A DNA stretch of 64,000 nt from Intrasporangium oryzae NRRL B-24470 (GTDB lineage Bacteria; Actinomycetota; Actinomycetes; Actinomycetales; Dermatophilaceae). This document shows, piece by piece, positions 40,297 through 51,408 of this stretch. A program made the position numbers and the translations under genes. The notes under the pieces were generated by a model that ran no database searches, was not told the origin of the DNA, and saw only the letters and a list, made by a program, of their open reading frames with translations. Each line of letters starts with the position of its first letter. Position 1 is the stretch's first letter. The stretch spans positions 1 through 64,000 of the forward strand of contig NZ_AWSA01000012.1 in assembly GCF_000576595.1 (NCBI RefSeq), given 5' to 3'.

Positions 40297-41273
40297 GCCT
40301 GGCTCCTCTCGGTGAGCTCCTGTGCGGCCTCGACCGCGGTGCGCTGGACGGTCCGGGCCATCGGCGGGGTGAGCCCCGCCAGCCCGCAGGCCGGGGTGAC
40401 GACGATGGCGTCGAGGGAGGTGAGCGGCATACCGATGCGGCGCCAGGCGTCCCCGACGCGGTCGGCGACCTCCTGGGCCCGGGTCAGCGTCCCGTCGGTC
40501 GGCACGGCACCCGCATGGAGGCGTATGCCGTCCTCGACCGCGACGGCAAGCCCCTCCCACCCTCGGGGGCGCAGAAGGGAAGTGTCGACGGACAGCGCGG
40601 AGGGGCCGGCGTCGCGCAGGAGCGGGATGGGTGGGTCGGCCGCACAGCAGTGGATCACGGTCTCGCCGTCGTGCGACTCCAGGACCGTCCGCAGGCCGGC
40701 GAGGGCCACCTGCGGGTCGAGCGGCGGGATCCGGCCGAAGCCGGAGGCGGTCGGCAGCGAGCCCGCGAGCACGGCCGGAAGGGACGGCTCGTCGACCTGG
40801 ACGATGACCTCGGCGCCGGGGACGAGCCGCCGCACGGCCGCGACGTGGGCGCGCAGGCCCTCCGCGAGGGAGTCGACGAGGTCTCGGGAGGCGCCCTCGT
40901 CGGCGAGGGCACGCTCACCACGCGGGAGCCAGACCTCGGCAGCCAGGGTCCACGGCCCGACGGCCTGCAGCTTGAGCGGTCCGGTGTGACCGTCGAAGGC
41001 CTCGGCGAGCTCGTCGAGGTCCTCACGAAGGAACGCCGCGGTCCGCGCGGCATCCTGTCCGGGCCGGTCGACGAGGCGCCACCCGGAGGGCTGGAGGTCG
41101 ACGGGAAGCTCGACGAGCAGGCCGGCAGTCCGGCCGATCATGTCGGCCCCTGGACCCCGCGCGGGCAGCTCGGGCAGGTAGGGCAGGTCGGCCTCGAGCA
41201 GCTCCCGCACCTGGGCGAGGGTGTCGCGGACAGAGGTCCCTGGCCAGGACCCGATGCCGGTTGCGTGTGTCAC
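40293..41273 (-). CDS. MetE C-terminal-like (cobalamin-independent methionine synthase family) protein
   Basis: 326 residues, about the length of the catalytic half of MetE. GIGSWPGTSVRDTL starts the barrel, EVIVQVDEPSLPAV resembles the active-site strand, and likely zinc ligands occur in VIHCCAADPP and TPACGLAGLTP. Short MetE homologues often use corrinoid or other methyl donors, so the exact reaction is open. GTG 41273 is 6 nt after TAGAGT on the minus strand; the in-frame GTG 41279 abuts that -10 box and would lie outside the mRNA. Confidence 0.83.
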   Translation of the reverse strand: MTHATGIGSWPGTSVRDTLAQVRELLEADLPYLPELPARGPGADMIGRTAGLLVELPVDLQPSGWRLVDRPGQDAARTAAFLREDLDELAEAFDGHTGPLKLQAVGPWTLAAEVWLPRGERALADEGASRDLVDSLAEGLRAHVAAVRRLVPGAEVIVQVDEPSLPAVLAGSLPTASGFGRIPPLDPQVALAGLRTVLESHDGETVIHCCAADPPIPLLRDAGPSALSVDTSLLRPRGWEGLAVAVEDGIRLHAGAVPTDGTLTRAQEVADRVGDAWRRIGMPLTSLDAIVVTPACGLAGLTPPMARTVQRTAVEAAQELTERSQA

Positions 41274-41279
41274 TCCCAC

Positions 41280-41351
41280 ACTCTATTGACGCCCCCGGAC
41301 AGCGAGGTGTGAGGTGTGGACGCACGCCGGCCTCGACGGTCCGGCTACCGT
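41280..41351. promoter_or_regulatory. Divergent -10 boxes for the MetE-like and acetyltransferase genes
   Basis: TAGAGT on the minus strand (41280-41285) and TACCGT on the plus strand (41346-41351) each stand exactly 6 nt from a GTG start codon. Both transcripts look leaderless. No -35 hexamer is convincing. Confidence 0.6.
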
Positions 41352-41357
41352 GACGGC

Positions 41358-42245
41358 GTGCGACGCGACGACTTCACCGGTCCGGCCGACCTGCGGGCGA
41401 TGCAGCTCATGGCATCGCGCCTCTGGACGCCGACGAGCCGCTTCCACCCGGGTCAGCTCGCGTGGAGCCGCTACGTCCAGCCGGTCGATCCCGCCGTGAC
41501 CGCCCCCGACGAGGCCATCTCCCTCTGGAGGGACGGGACCGCCGTCGTCGGCTTCGGCTGGGCCGAGGCGCCCGACTGGCTCGAGGTGCAGGTCGACCCC
41601 GCGCACCCCGAGGTTGCCGACGAGGTCGCCCTGTGGTTCGAGGAGTGGAGCGACGCCGAGCGGCAGTCCGTCATCACGATGGAGGGCGACGTCATGGAGG
41701 CGGCGCTCGACCGGGCCGGGTTCGAGCCTCGTCGCGAGGAGCCGTGGATCACGCACCACGTCCTCGATCTCGCGGAGCTGCCTGACGTGCCAGCCGTGGA
41801 CGGCTACCGGTTCCGCCACGTCGAGCCCGGCGAGGCACGCGTGCGGGCTGCGTGCCACGCCGCGGCCTGGTCGGACGACGCCCCCTCCCCGGTCGACGAG
41901 GCGGTCTACTCCGCCCTCATGGCGGCGTGGCCCTACCGCCACGACCTCGACTGGGTCGCTGTCGACGCGTCCGGGCAGATGGTCGCCTCGGCACTCGTGT
42001 GGCTCGATCCCGCCACCGGAGTCGGGCTCCTCGAACCGGTCGGCTGCATCCCGGAGCACCGCGGGCGGGGCCTCGCCGGGGCTGTCACCCTCGCGGCGCT
42101 GCACCGGCTGCGCGACCTCGGCGCCCGGACCGCGCAGGTGACGCCCCGCGGCGACGACGGCTACCCCGGCCCGCAACGGCTCTACCGGTCGCTCGGCTTC
42201 CGGCCGACCGCACGGACCGTCACGTGGACTCGCGCGCTGGACTGA
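41358..42245 (+). CDS. GNAT-family N-acetyltransferase
   Basis: 295 residues. The C-terminal GNAT domain has the acetyl-CoA motif VGCIPEHRGRGLAGAVTLAA and a terminal LYRSLGFRPTART; the N-terminal half looks like a degenerate second GNAT fold (AISLWRDGTAVVGFGWAEAP). The acceptor is unknown. GTG 41358 is set by the TACCGT box 6 nt upstream; the frame is open further 5' without homology. It converges on mnmA, with a single CGGCATAC in the 25-nt gap. Confidence 0.83.
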   Translation: MRRDDFTGPADLRAMQLMASRLWTPTSRFHPGQLAWSRYVQPVDPAVTAPDEAISLWRDGTAVVGFGWAEAPDWLEVQVDPAHPEVADEVALWFEEWSDAERQSVITMEGDVMEAALDRAGFEPRREEPWITHHVLDLAELPDVPAVDGYRFRHVEPGEARVRAACHAAAWSDDAPSPVDEAVYSALMAAWPYRHDLDWVAVDASGQMVASALVWLDPATGVGLLEPVGCIPEHRGRGLAGAVTLAALHRLRDLGARTAQVTPRGDDGYPGPQRLYRSLGFRPTARTVTWTRALD

Positions 42246-42270
42246 CCCGGCCCGGCGGCATACGGGACGG

Positions 42271-43359
42271 TCAGGCGGACCGCTCGAGGCGCGCTGCCGA
42301 GATCGTCGCCGACCCGACGACGCGCGTGCCGTCGTAGAGGACGACGGACTGGCCCGGCGCGACGCCGCGGATCCGGCGCTCGAGGCGGACCTCGACGGTG
42401 TCGCCGTCCGCCCACGCGGTCGCGGGGTACTCCTCGCCGTGCGCGCGCACCTGCGCACCGACCCGGACCACGCCTTCTGGGGCGGGGCCGCACCACCGGG
42501 CATGGTCGCCCGTGATCGCGTCGACCCCGAGGAGGTCCGCCGTGCCGACGACGACCTGGTTGGCCTCGGGGCGCACCTCGACGACGTAGCGCGGCTCACC
42601 GTCGGCGGCCGGTCGCGAGAGCCCGAGGCCACGGCGCTGGCCCACGGTGTACGCGAACGCGCCCTCGTGCGACCCCACGACCGTCCCGTCCGTGTCGACG
42701 ATCTCCCCCGGCGCCGCCCCGAGCGCGCGCGTCAGCCAGCCACGCGTGTCGCCGTCCTGGATGAAGCAGATGTCGTGGCTGTCGGGCTTCTTCGCGACGT
42801 AGAACCCGCGCTCGGCGGCCTCTTCGCGCACCCGTGGCTTGACCGTGTCGCCGAGCGGGAAGAAGGACCGGCTCAGCTGCTCGGCCGTGAGGACCCCGAG
42901 GACGTAGGACTGGTCCTTGGCGGCGTCGACCGCTCGGTGCAGCTCGCGGCGGCCGTCCGCGGTCTCGACGACCTGGGCGTAGTGGCCGGTGGCGACGGCG
43001 TCGAAGCCGAGGGCGACCGCCTTGTCGAGCAGCGCCGCGAACTTGATCTTCTCGTTGCAGCGCAGGCACGGGTTGGGCGTGCGTCCCGCGGCGTACTCGC
43101 GGGTGAAGTCGTCGACGACGTCCCGCTTGAACCGCTCGGCCATGTCCCAGACGTAGAAGGGGATGCCGAGGACGTCGGCGACCCGCCGAGCGTCACCCGC
43201 GTCCTCGATCGTGCAGCACCCGCGGGCCGACTCGCGCAACGTCGCGGCGCTCTGGCTGAGGGCGAGGTGCACGCCGACGACGTCGTGACCCGCGTCGAGC
43301 ATCCGCGCGGCGGCGACGGCCGAGTCGACGCCCCCGCTCATCGCGGCGACGACCCTCAT
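42271..43359 (-). CDS. mnmA: tRNA 2-thiouridylase MnmA
   Basis: 362 residues. It puts sulfur on U34 of Lys, Glu and Gln tRNAs using ATP. The PP-loop [10 protein letters not shown] is at residues 8-17; the catalytic cysteines are Cys98 ([12 protein letters not shown]) and Cys198 ([10 protein letters not shown]); GQRRGLGL and the C-terminal beta domain follow. ATG 43359 overlaps the desulfurase stop (ATGA), so sulfur donor and acceptor enzymes are co-translated. Confidence 0.96.
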   Translation of the reverse strand: MRVVAAMSGGVDSAVAAARMLDAGHDVVGVHLALSQSAATLRESARGCCTIEDAGDARRVADVLGIPFYVWDMAERFKRDVVDDFTREYAAGRTPNPCLRCNEKIKFAALLDKAVALGFDAVATGHYAQVVETADGRRELHRAVDAAKDQSYVLGVLTAEQLSRSFFPLGDTVKPRVREEAAERGFYVAKKPDSHDICFIQDGDTRGWLTRALGAAPGEIVDTDGTVVGSHEGAFAYTVGQRRGLGLSRPAADGEPRYVVEVRPEANQVVVGTADLLGVDAITGDHARWCGPAPEGVVRVGAQVRAHGEEYPATAWADGDTVEVRLERRIRGVAPGQSVVLYDGTRVVGSATISAARLERSA

Positions 43360-44546
43360 GACGCGGTCGCCTCCCGAGCCCGCCGAGCCCGGTCGATCGC
43401 GGCGGGAAGAGCCTCGATCACGGCGTCGACGTCGTCCTGCGTCGACGTGTGACCGAGGGTGAGCCGCAGGGCGCCGCGCGCGTCGGTCTCGGAGATGCCC
43501 ATGGCGAGCAGGACGTGGCTCGGCTGCGGTACGCCGGCCTGGCAGGCGGACCCGGTCGAGCACGAGACGCCGGCGGCATCGAGCAGGTAGAGCAGGGAGT
43601 CGCCGTCGCAGCCCGGCACGAGCAGGTGGGCGTTGCCGGGCAGGCGGCGCGTGGTTTCTCCACGCTCCCACGGGCCGGTCGGGCGGATGTCGGGGGCGAT
43701 CTCGAGAGCGCGCTCGATGAGGTCGTCACGCAGGGCGGCGACGCGCGCCGACTCCTCCTCGAGGCTCGCGACCGAGGCGACGAGGGCCGTGGCGAAGCCG
43801 ACGATGGCCGGCGTGTCGAGCGTCCCGGACCGGACCTGCCGCTCCTGGCCGCCGCCGTGGCTGAGCGGGACGAGGCGGGCGTCGCGGCGGGCGACGAGCG
43901 CACCGACACCGATCGGGCCTCCCAGCTTGTGGGCCGTCACGGACATGAGGTCGGCCCCGCTCGCCGCGAAGTCGACGGGCAGGTGTCCGGCCGCCTGCAC
44001 CGCATCGGTGTGGAACGGCACGCCGTACTCGTGGGCCACCTCCGCGATGGCGGCGACGTCCTGGATCGTGCCGACCTCGTTGTTGGCCCACATGACCGAG
44101 ACGAGGGCGACCGAGTCGGGGTCCTGCTCGATCGCCGCGCGGACCGTCGCGGGCTCGACGACCCCCTCGGGCGTGCACTCGAGCCACGTGACCGTGGCGC
44201 CCTCGTGCTTGACGAGGAACTCGACGCAGTCGAGGACGGCGTGGTGCTCGGTCGCCCCGACGAGGAGTCGCACCCGAGCCGGGTCGGCGTCGCGCCGGGC
44301 CCAGAAGGTTCCCTTGCAGGCGAGGTTGTCGGCCTCGGTGCCGCCGGAGGTGAAGATCACCTCGGACGGGCGGGCCCCGAGCGCCTTCGCGATCTTCTCG
44401 CGGGACTCCTCGACCGCCCGGCGGGCCGCACGGCCGGTGCGGTGCAGCGACGAGGGGTTGCCGACGACGGCGAGCTGCTCGGTCATCGCGGCGAGGGCCT
44501 CGGGCAGCATGGGCGTCGTCGCCGCGTGGTCGAGGTAGGCAGTCAC
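43356..44546 (-). CDS. iscS: Cysteine desulfurase (NifS/IscS family)
   Basis: 396 residues, PLP-dependent. [17 protein letters not shown] opens the protein; PLP-binding Lys207 is in [15 protein letters not shown]; catalytic Cys335 is in STGSACQAG; the C-terminus retains [20 protein letters not shown]. It most likely feeds MnmA, given the 4-nt overlap; a role in Fe-S assembly is possible. GTG 44546 is 6 nt after an excellent TAGAAT -10 box, so the operon mRNA is probably leaderless. Confidence 0.94.
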   Translation of the reverse strand: MTAYLDHAATTPMLPEALAAMTEQLAVVGNPSSLHRTGRAARRAVEESREKIAKALGARPSEVIFTSGGTEADNLACKGTFWARRDADPARVRLLVGATEHHAVLDCVEFLVKHEGATVTWLECTPEGVVEPATVRAAIEQDPDSVALVSVMWANNEVGTIQDVAAIAEVAHEYGVPFHTDAVQAAGHLPVDFAASGADLMSVTAHKLGGPIGVGALVARRDARLVPLSHGGGQERQVRSGTLDTPAIVGFATALVASVASLEEESARVAALRDDLIERALEIAPDIRPTGPWERGETTRRLPGNAHLLVPGCDGDSLLYLLDAAGVSCSTGSACQAGVPQPSHVLLAMGISETDARGALRLTLGHTSTQDDVDAVIEALPAAIDRARRAREATAS

Positions 44547-44552
44547 CCAGCG

Positions 44553-44633
44553 ATTCTAGGCTGCGGGCGCCGGTGCCCCGGACCGGACGGGCGTCGCCCG
44601 GTCCTGCTCAGGGCTGGACGCCCGACCTATCAT
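44553..44633. promoter_or_regulatory. Divergent -10 boxes for iscS-mnmA and the small membrane protein
   Basis: TAGAAT on the minus strand (44553-44558) is 6 nt from the iscS GTG; TATCAT on the plus strand (44628-44633) is 7 nt from ATG 44641. Both are near-consensus and imply leaderless mRNAs. Confidence 0.65.
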
Positions 44634-44640
44634 CGGACTC

Positions 44641-45138
44641 ATGAGCCGTCGGGACCAGACCGTACGTGCCCCCAGCGCCCACCGCGCGATCGCGGCGATC
44701 GCCAACCCGGTGCTCGGCTACTTCGTCGCGCGGCTGCTCCTGCGGCTCACCACCCTGCCCGCGACGATCACGTATGCCGTGTGCCTCGGTGTCGCGCTCG
44801 TGCTCGCCTTCCGCGCCTGGTCGGCTCGGGTCGAGCTCGTCGCCGACCGGCTGCGGGTCCGCAACACCATCGCCTCGACCCGGGTGCCGGTGACTTCCGT
44901 CCGGCGGGTCGCCGACTCCGGGCGGGTCGAGTGGCTGACGCCGCAACGCCGGAAGATGCGCCTGCCGGCCGAGAGCCTGCACGCGCCCTGGTGGACCTTC
45001 GGCATCGGTTCCGGCCACTACGCCTTCAACCGGGAGACGGTGCGCTCCTGGCTCCGAGCCGCAGCGCCCGGGCGCACGACGGCCGAGGCTCCCTCCGAGA
45101 CGGGGACCGTTCCCGACGCGGACTCCGTCCCGGACTGA
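44641..45138 (+). CDS. Small membrane protein with PH-like domain
   Basis: 165 residues. Two helices at about 20-36 and 42-58 form a membrane hairpin (LGYFVARLLLRLTTLPATIT, CLGVALVLAFRAW). The following strands (VELVADRLRVRNTIASTRVP) look like a bacterial PH domain, as in DUF3093-like proteins. The C-terminal 25 residues are low complexity. Function is unknown. A perfect 13-bp stem-loop lies downstream. Confidence 0.75.
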   Translation: MSRRDQTVRAPSAHRAIAAIANPVLGYFVARLLLRLTTLPATITYAVCLGVALVLAFRAWSARVELVADRLRVRNTIASTRVPVTSVRRVADSGRVEWLTPQRRKMRLPAESLHAPWWTFGIGSGHYAFNRETVRSWLRAAAPGRTTAEAPSETGTVPDADSVPD

Positions 45139-45223
45139 GGGGCGACCGACCTCGCGTGACGTGACGTCGAAGCCGGCCGGACGGCATACGGCACGGTGCC
45201 CGCGTGCGGGTGCGGACACGCGA

Positions 45224-45253
45224 AGGGCCACGGACCGCTCGGTCCGTGGCCCT
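45224..45253. terminator. Bidirectional terminator between the PH-like gene and etfA
   Basis: Perfect 13-bp arms (45224-45236, 45241-45253) with loop GCTC lie between convergent genes. The rest of the gap (45139-45223) holds one lone CGGCATAC and nothing else clear. Confidence 0.82.
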
Positions 45254-45266
45254 CGACGGGTGCGGG

Positions 45267-46226
45267 TCAGCCCTTGGCGGCGTTGATCGCCTCGGTCGCC
45301 TGCGGGAGGACGGCGAAGAGGTCACCGACGACGCCGAAGTCGACGAGCTCGAAGATCGGCGCCTCGTTGTCCTTGTTGACGGCGACGATCGTCTTGGACG
45401 TCTGCATGCCGGCCCGGTGCTGGATCGCGCCGGAGATGCCGCACGCGACGTAGAGCTGCGGCGAGACCTGCTTGCCGGTCTGGCCGACCTGGGAGGCGTG
45501 GGGGTACCAGCCGGCGTCGACGGCGGCTCGCGAGGCGCCGACAGCGGCCCCGAGCGAGTCGGCGAACTCCTCGACCTTGGAGAAGTCACCGCCGGTGCCA
45601 CGGCCGCCGGAGACGACGATCGCCGCCTCGGTCAGCTCAGGACGGCCGGTGGCCTCCTTCGGCTTGGACTCCGTGATCGTCGCGCCCTTCGCCGCGTCGG
45701 ACGGGGTGTAGGCGACGACCTCGTCGGCGGCCGCGCCGGCGACCTCCTCGGGCGTCGCCGAGTTGGGCTTGACGGCGACGATCGGCGTGCCCTTGGTGAC
45801 GGTGGCCGTGACGGTGTACGAGCCGGCGAAGACGGACTGGGTCGTCGCGACGCCGCCAGCCGCTCCAGCCTGCACGTCGACGGCGTCGGTGATGAGGCCC
45901 GACTCGGTCTTGATCGCGAGGCGGGCGGCGATCTCCTTGCCCTCCGGGGAGGCGGACACGAGGAGGGCCGCGGGAGCCTTCTCGGCGACGAGCAGGGCGA
46001 GCACCTCGGCCTGCGGGACGACGAGGTGGGCGAGGACGTCGGGCGACTCGACGCGGTAGACCTTCTCGGCGCCGAACTTCGCGAGCGACTCCTTGGCCGC
46101 GTCGAAGCCGTCGCCGATGAAGACCGCGGACGGCTCGCCGATGCGGCGGGCGATCGTCAGCAGCTCGGCGGTGGTCTTGCGGACCTTGCCGTCGACGTGG
46201 TCGACGAGGACGAGAACTTCAGCCAT
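45267..46226 (-). CDS. etfA: Electron transfer flavoprotein alpha subunit
   Basis: 319 residues. EtfA/FixB carries FAD and passes electrons from acyl-CoA dehydrogenases to the quinone pool. The N-terminal half ([20 protein letters not shown]) precedes the FAD domain, with [30 protein letters not shown] and the FAD signature [20 protein letters not shown], ending [26 protein letters not shown] lies 9 nt before ATG 46226. It follows etfB by 30 nt. Confidence 0.96.
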   Translation of the reverse strand: MAEVLVLVDHVDGKVRKTTAELLTIARRIGEPSAVFIGDGFDAAKESLAKFGAEKVYRVESPDVLAHLVVPQAEVLALLVAEKAPAALLVSASPEGKEIAARLAIKTESGLITDAVDVQAGAAGGVATTQSVFAGSYTVTATVTKGTPIVAVKPNSATPEEVAGAAADEVVAYTPSDAAKGATITESKPKEATGRPELTEAAIVVSGGRGTGGDFSKVEEFADSLGAAVGASRAAVDAGWYPHASQVGQTGKQVSPQLYVACGISGAIQHRAGMQTSKTIVAVNKDNEAPIFELVDFGVVGDLFAVLPQATEAINAAKG

Positions 46227-46256
46227 GGTGTGGATCTCCTTTGCTGGCTGCTGAGG

Positions 46257-47039
46257 TCAGACGAACTTGCGCTCGGACAGGAAGGCGGCGAGCTTCTGGC
46301 CGCCGTCGCCCTCGTCGGTGACGATCTGCCCCTGCGAGCGCGGCGGGCGGGCGGCGAAGGACTCGACCCGGGTCCAGGCGGCGTCGAGGCCGACCTGCGA
46401 CGCGTCGACCCCAAGGTCGGCGAGGGACCACGTGTCGACCGGCTTCTTCTTCGCGGCCATGATGCCCTTGAAGGACGGGTAGCGCGGCTCGTTGATCTGG
46501 TCGGTGACCGAGACCAGCGCCGGCAGCGTCGCCGTGATCGTCTGGGTCGACGCGTCACCGTCGCGGCGGATCGTCGCGACGCCGCCGTCGACGGTGAGCT
46601 CGGAGGCATAGGTCACGGCGGGCAGGCCGAGGCGCTCGGCGAGCATCGCCGGGACGACACCCATCGTGCCGTCCGTCGAGGCCATGCCCGTGATGACGAG
46701 GTCGACCGAGCCGATCTTCTTGATGGCCTCGGCGAGGACGAGCGAGGTCGCGACGGCATCGGAGCCGTGGATGGCGGCGTCGTTGACGTGGACACCCTTG
46801 TCGGCACCCATCTGCAGCGCCTTCTTGATCGCGTCCGCGGCGGAGTCGGGGCCGACGGTGAGGACGGTGACCTCACCCTCGCCTGCCTCGGCCAGCTTGA
46901 GGGCCTCCTCGACGGCATACTCGTCGAGCTCCGACAGCAGGCCGTCGACGTTCTCGCGGTCGGTCGTGTTGTCAGATGCGTTGAACGTGCGCTCCGCCTG
47001 GGCGTCCGGCACGTACTTGACACAGACGACGATGTTCAT
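46257..47039 (-). CDS. etfB: Electron transfer flavoprotein beta subunit
   Basis: 260 residues. MNIVVCVKYVPDAQAERTFN starts the protein; EYAVEEALKLAEAGEGEVTV and DLVITGMASTDGTMGVVPAM cover the AMP-binding and partner-recognition parts, the latter close to the loop that docks on acyl-CoA dehydrogenases. The C-terminal arm wraps EtfA. ATG 47039 has GAGGA about 8 nt upstream. It heads the etfBA operon, with a 270-nt upstream gap that holds a pair of direct repeats. Confidence 0.96.
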   Translation of the reverse strand: MNIVVCVKYVPDAQAERTFNASDNTTDRENVDGLLSELDEYAVEEALKLAEAGEGEVTVLTVGPDSAADAIKKALQMGADKGVHVNDAAIHGSDAVATSLVLAEAIKKIGSVDLVITGMASTDGTMGVVPAMLAERLGLPAVTYASELTVDGGVATIRRDGDASTQTITATLPALVSVTDQINEPRYPSFKGIMAAKKKPVDTWSLADLGVDASQVGLDAAWTRVESFAARPPRSQGQIVTDEGDGGQKLAAFLSERKFV

Positions 47040-47187
47040 GGGTGAACGTCCTCTTCCGTAAGGGGTGGAGCTGACTACGCAGCTGCCGGAGGTCGCCCCG
47101 GCACTGCCGACCATCTTCGCACTGGGCGGCGGCTGACCCACCACCCGTGCGGCGTGACGCTCACCACCCGGCTCGGGCGCCGCAGCA

Positions 47188-47268
47188 CCACAACAACTCC
47201 GCCCCGGCGAAGAAGATCCGGCCGGCACCGCACCCGAGACCACAACAAGTCCGCCCGGGCGAAGAAGA
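47188..47268. repeat. Two 29-bp direct repeats upstream of etfB
   Basis: Copies at 47188-47216 and 47240-47268 match at 27 of 29 positions (differences at the 10th and 18th base), starting CCACAACAA and ending GGCGAAGAAGA, 52 bp apart start to start. They lie 150-230 bp upstream of etfB. The rest of 47040-47310 shows no gene. Confidence 0.6.
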
Positions 47269-47297
47269 GGAGGAAGCGGTAGCGGGGCGGGGGCCGG

Positions 47298-47323
47298 TCA
47301 GGCGGGGTCGTCAGGCGGGGTCG
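47298..47323. repeat. 13-bp tandem duplication at the end of the YqfO-like gene
   Basis: TCAGGCGGGGTCG occurs twice in tandem (47298-47310 and 47311-47323), each containing the reverse-complement stop TGA. It looks like a recent slip duplication that leaves the protein end unchanged. Confidence 0.6.
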
Positions 47324-47730
47324 ATGTCGGCGGTCTCGAGGACGTGGAAGGCCGGCTCCTCGTAGGGGTGCGCCGCACGCAGGGCGGCCACGACCTCACG
47401 GCGACGGTGCCGCGGCAGGACGACCTCCACCCGATGCTCGGGCAGCTCCTCGAGCTCGCCGACCTGACCGATCGCCGGCCGGGCACCGGACCCGGGCCTG
47501 AACCGGCCCGACCCCTCGACCAGCCAGGCGCACTCGGTGTAGTCGCCGATCGCGCCGGCGCCGGCTGCGAAGACCGCCGCGAGGACCGTCTCGGTCGCCT
47601 CGACCGGGCTGTAGAAGACGAGGACGTCGAGGGGGCCGGACGACCGGGTGGGCCGACCCGGAGGGCTCGCGTCGGGAGCGAGAGGACGCGAGCCCTCCGA
47701 ACCGGGGGCGTCAGGACGCGCCGAGGTCAC
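47311..47730 (-). CDS. YqfO/CutA-like (NIF3-associated) domain protein
   Basis: 139 residues. After a low-complexity N-terminus of about 35 residues comes LDVLVFYSPVEATETVLAAV, AGAGAIGDYTECAWLVEGSG and LRAAHPYEEPAFHVLE, the stand-alone version of the domain inserted in NIF3/YqfO proteins, structurally akin to CutA and PII. Function is unknown. GTG 47730 overlaps the hydratase stop by 4 nt (GTGA). Confidence 0.82.
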   Translation of the reverse strand: MTSARPDAPGSEGSRPLAPDASPPGRPTRSSGPLDVLVFYSPVEATETVLAAVFAAGAGAIGDYTECAWLVEGSGRFRPGSGARPAIGQVGELEELPEHRVEVVLPRHRRREVVAALRAAHPYEEPAFHVLETADIDPA

Positions 47731-48506
47731 CTGCCCTCGAACCTGGCCTTGCCGGGACCCTGCTCGACGAAGGAGGTCATCCCGATCTCGCGGTCCTTCG
47801 TCGCGAAGAGCGAGGCGAAGAGCATCCGCTCGATCTCGAGGCCGGTCTCGAGATCGACCTCGAGACCACGGTCGATGGCCTCCTTGGCGGCGCGGACGGC
47901 ATACGACGCGGCCCCGACGTAGGTGCCCGCCCACTCGCGAGCGGTCGCGTAGACGTCGGCGGCAGGCACGACGCGGTCGGCGAGACCGATGGCGAGCGCC
48001 TCCTGGGCGTCGACGAAGCGGCCGCTGAAGATGATCTCCTTGGCGCGCGACGAGCCGACGAGGCGCGAGAGGCGCTGGGTGCCACCGGCGCCCGGGATGA
48101 TGCCGAGGAGGATCTCGGGCTGACCCAGCTTGGCGTCGTCGGCCACGACCCGGAAGTCGCACGCGAGGGCGAGCTCGCACCCACCGCCGAGCGCATAGCC
48201 GGTGATGGCGGCGATGACCGGCTTGGGGATGCGGGCCACGGCACTGATCGAGGAGCTGAGCGGGCCGGAGCGGTCGACCATGTCCGTGTAGGACATCGCC
48301 TGCATCTCCTTGATGTCGGCGCCGGCTGCGAAGACCCGCTCGCCGCCGTAGACGATGACCGCCTTGACGTCCTCACGGGAGCCCGCCTCGAGCGCGGCGT
48401 CCCGGATCTCCTCCTGCACCTGGACGTTGAGGGCGTTCATCTTCGGCCGGTCGAGGCGGATCGTGCCGATGCCGTCCTCGACCTCGAGCCGGACGAACTC
48501 GCCCAT
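47727..48506 (-). CDS. Enoyl-CoA hydratase/isomerase
   Basis: 259 residues of the crotonase family. The oxyanion-hole segments RVFAAGADIKEMQAM and ALGGGCELALACD, and the catalytic Glu region PEILLGIIPGAGGTQRLSRL with both glutamate positions, fit an active enoyl-CoA hydratase of beta-oxidation. The C-terminal FVEQGPGKARFEGR helix is complete. The start shares one base with the YbjN stop (TGATG). The nearby etfBA supports a fatty-acid oxidation role. Confidence 0.93.
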   Translation of the reverse strand: MGEFVRLEVEDGIGTIRLDRPKMNALNVQVQEEIRDAALEAGSREDVKAVIVYGGERVFAAGADIKEMQAMSYTDMVDRSGPLSSSISAVARIPKPVIAAITGYALGGGCELALACDFRVVADDAKLGQPEILLGIIPGAGGTQRLSRLVGSSRAKEIIFSGRFVDAQEALAIGLADRVVPAADVYATAREWAGTYVGAASYAVRAAKEAIDRGLEVDLETGLEIERMLFASLFATKDREIGMTSFVEQGPGKARFEGR

Positions 48507-49021
48507 CACTGGCCGCCCGACGGGGTGCCATCGCCGCTGTCGTCGATCGGCAGCCACGACTGGAAGAAGAACCCGACGCCCTGGAGGATGTGGTTGACCG
48601 AGAGCGGCACGAGGATGTCGAGGTCGGCGTGCGGCGTGATGACGTGCTCGGCCGACACGACGAGACTCTCCTGGACGAGGGTCAGCTTGACGAGGTTGAG
48701 CTGCATCGTCATGTCGTTGCAGCGGGCCAGGCGGTCGTTGCGGTCGGGCGAGACCGGCTCCGAGAGCTGCCACTGGCCGAAGAACCGGACGAGGGCGAGG
48801 TCGCCCTCCGCGACCCGGGCGAAGAGGGTCGTGCTCGTGCCCTCGTTGTCGACAATCGCGAACTCCACGTCGCCGTCGGCGTCGACCGAGGCGGAGATCC
48901 CGAGCTTGGCGAGCTCGTCGACGATGCGGTCGCGAACGGGGGTGTCGCTCAGGGGGGCGCCGTTGGGGGTGGCCGCCGGCGCGTGCGGCTGGAAGTTGGG
49001 AAGCGAGGTCGGATCCGTCAT
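48506..49021 (-). CDS. YbjN-family (T3SS-chaperone-like fold) protein
   Basis: 171 residues. From about residue 27, VRDRIVDELAKLGISASVDA and FFGQWQLSEPVSPDRNDRLA, NLVKLTLVQESLVVSAEHVI match the YbjN sensory-transduction-regulator family, which shares the type III secretion chaperone fold. Function is not known. ATG 49021 lies 7 nt after TACGGT on the minus strand; an in-frame GTG at 49030 overlaps that box and is excluded. It heads a three-gene operon. Confidence 0.82.
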   Translation of the reverse strand: MTDPTSLPNFQPHAPAATPNGAPLSDTPVRDRIVDELAKLGISASVDADGDVEFAIVDNEGTSTTLFARVAEGDLALVRFFGQWQLSEPVSPDRNDRLARCNDMTMQLNLVKLTLVQESLVVSAEHVITPHADLDILVPLSVNHILQGVGFFFQSWLPIDDSGDGTPSGGQ

Positions 49022-49028
49022 GCGCCCC

Positions 49029-49170
49029 ACCGTAACGACCGCGGTCGGCTCGCGTCACCTCGTGTCGGCCAACAGGTCGGACTCCCCGACGCGAGGTCGC
49101 TCGTGACCCCGCCGCCACGAGCCGGGGGCCCCGAGACCGCCCGGCGTGTCGTCCCCGGTCCCCCTACGCT
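49029..49170. promoter_or_regulatory. Divergent -10 boxes for the YbjN operon and glgX
   Basis: TACGGT on the minus strand (49029-49034) is 7 nt from the YbjN ATG; TACGCT on the plus strand (49165-49170) is 7 nt from the glgX ATG. Both imply leaderless transcripts. Confidence 0.58.
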
Positions 49171-49177
49171 GAGGGGC

Positions 49178-51334
<2,157 letters not shown>

Positions 51335-51362
51335 CGGCGGCCCGTCACGGGCCCGAGACGCC

Positions 51363-51396
51363 GGAGCGGCGCCACCCCTGAGGGTGACGCCGCTCC
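51363..51396. terminator. Bidirectional terminator between glgX and glgP
   Basis: A 15-bp stem with one mismatch (51363-51377, 51382-51396) and loop CTGA lies in the 74-nt gap between convergent genes. Confidence 0.8.
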
Positions 51397-51408
51397 GATG
51401 TGCTGCGG

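Noticed and set aside
47188-47268. CRISPR array
   Set aside because: Only two copies, a 23-nt interval, no third repeat and no cas genes in the window.
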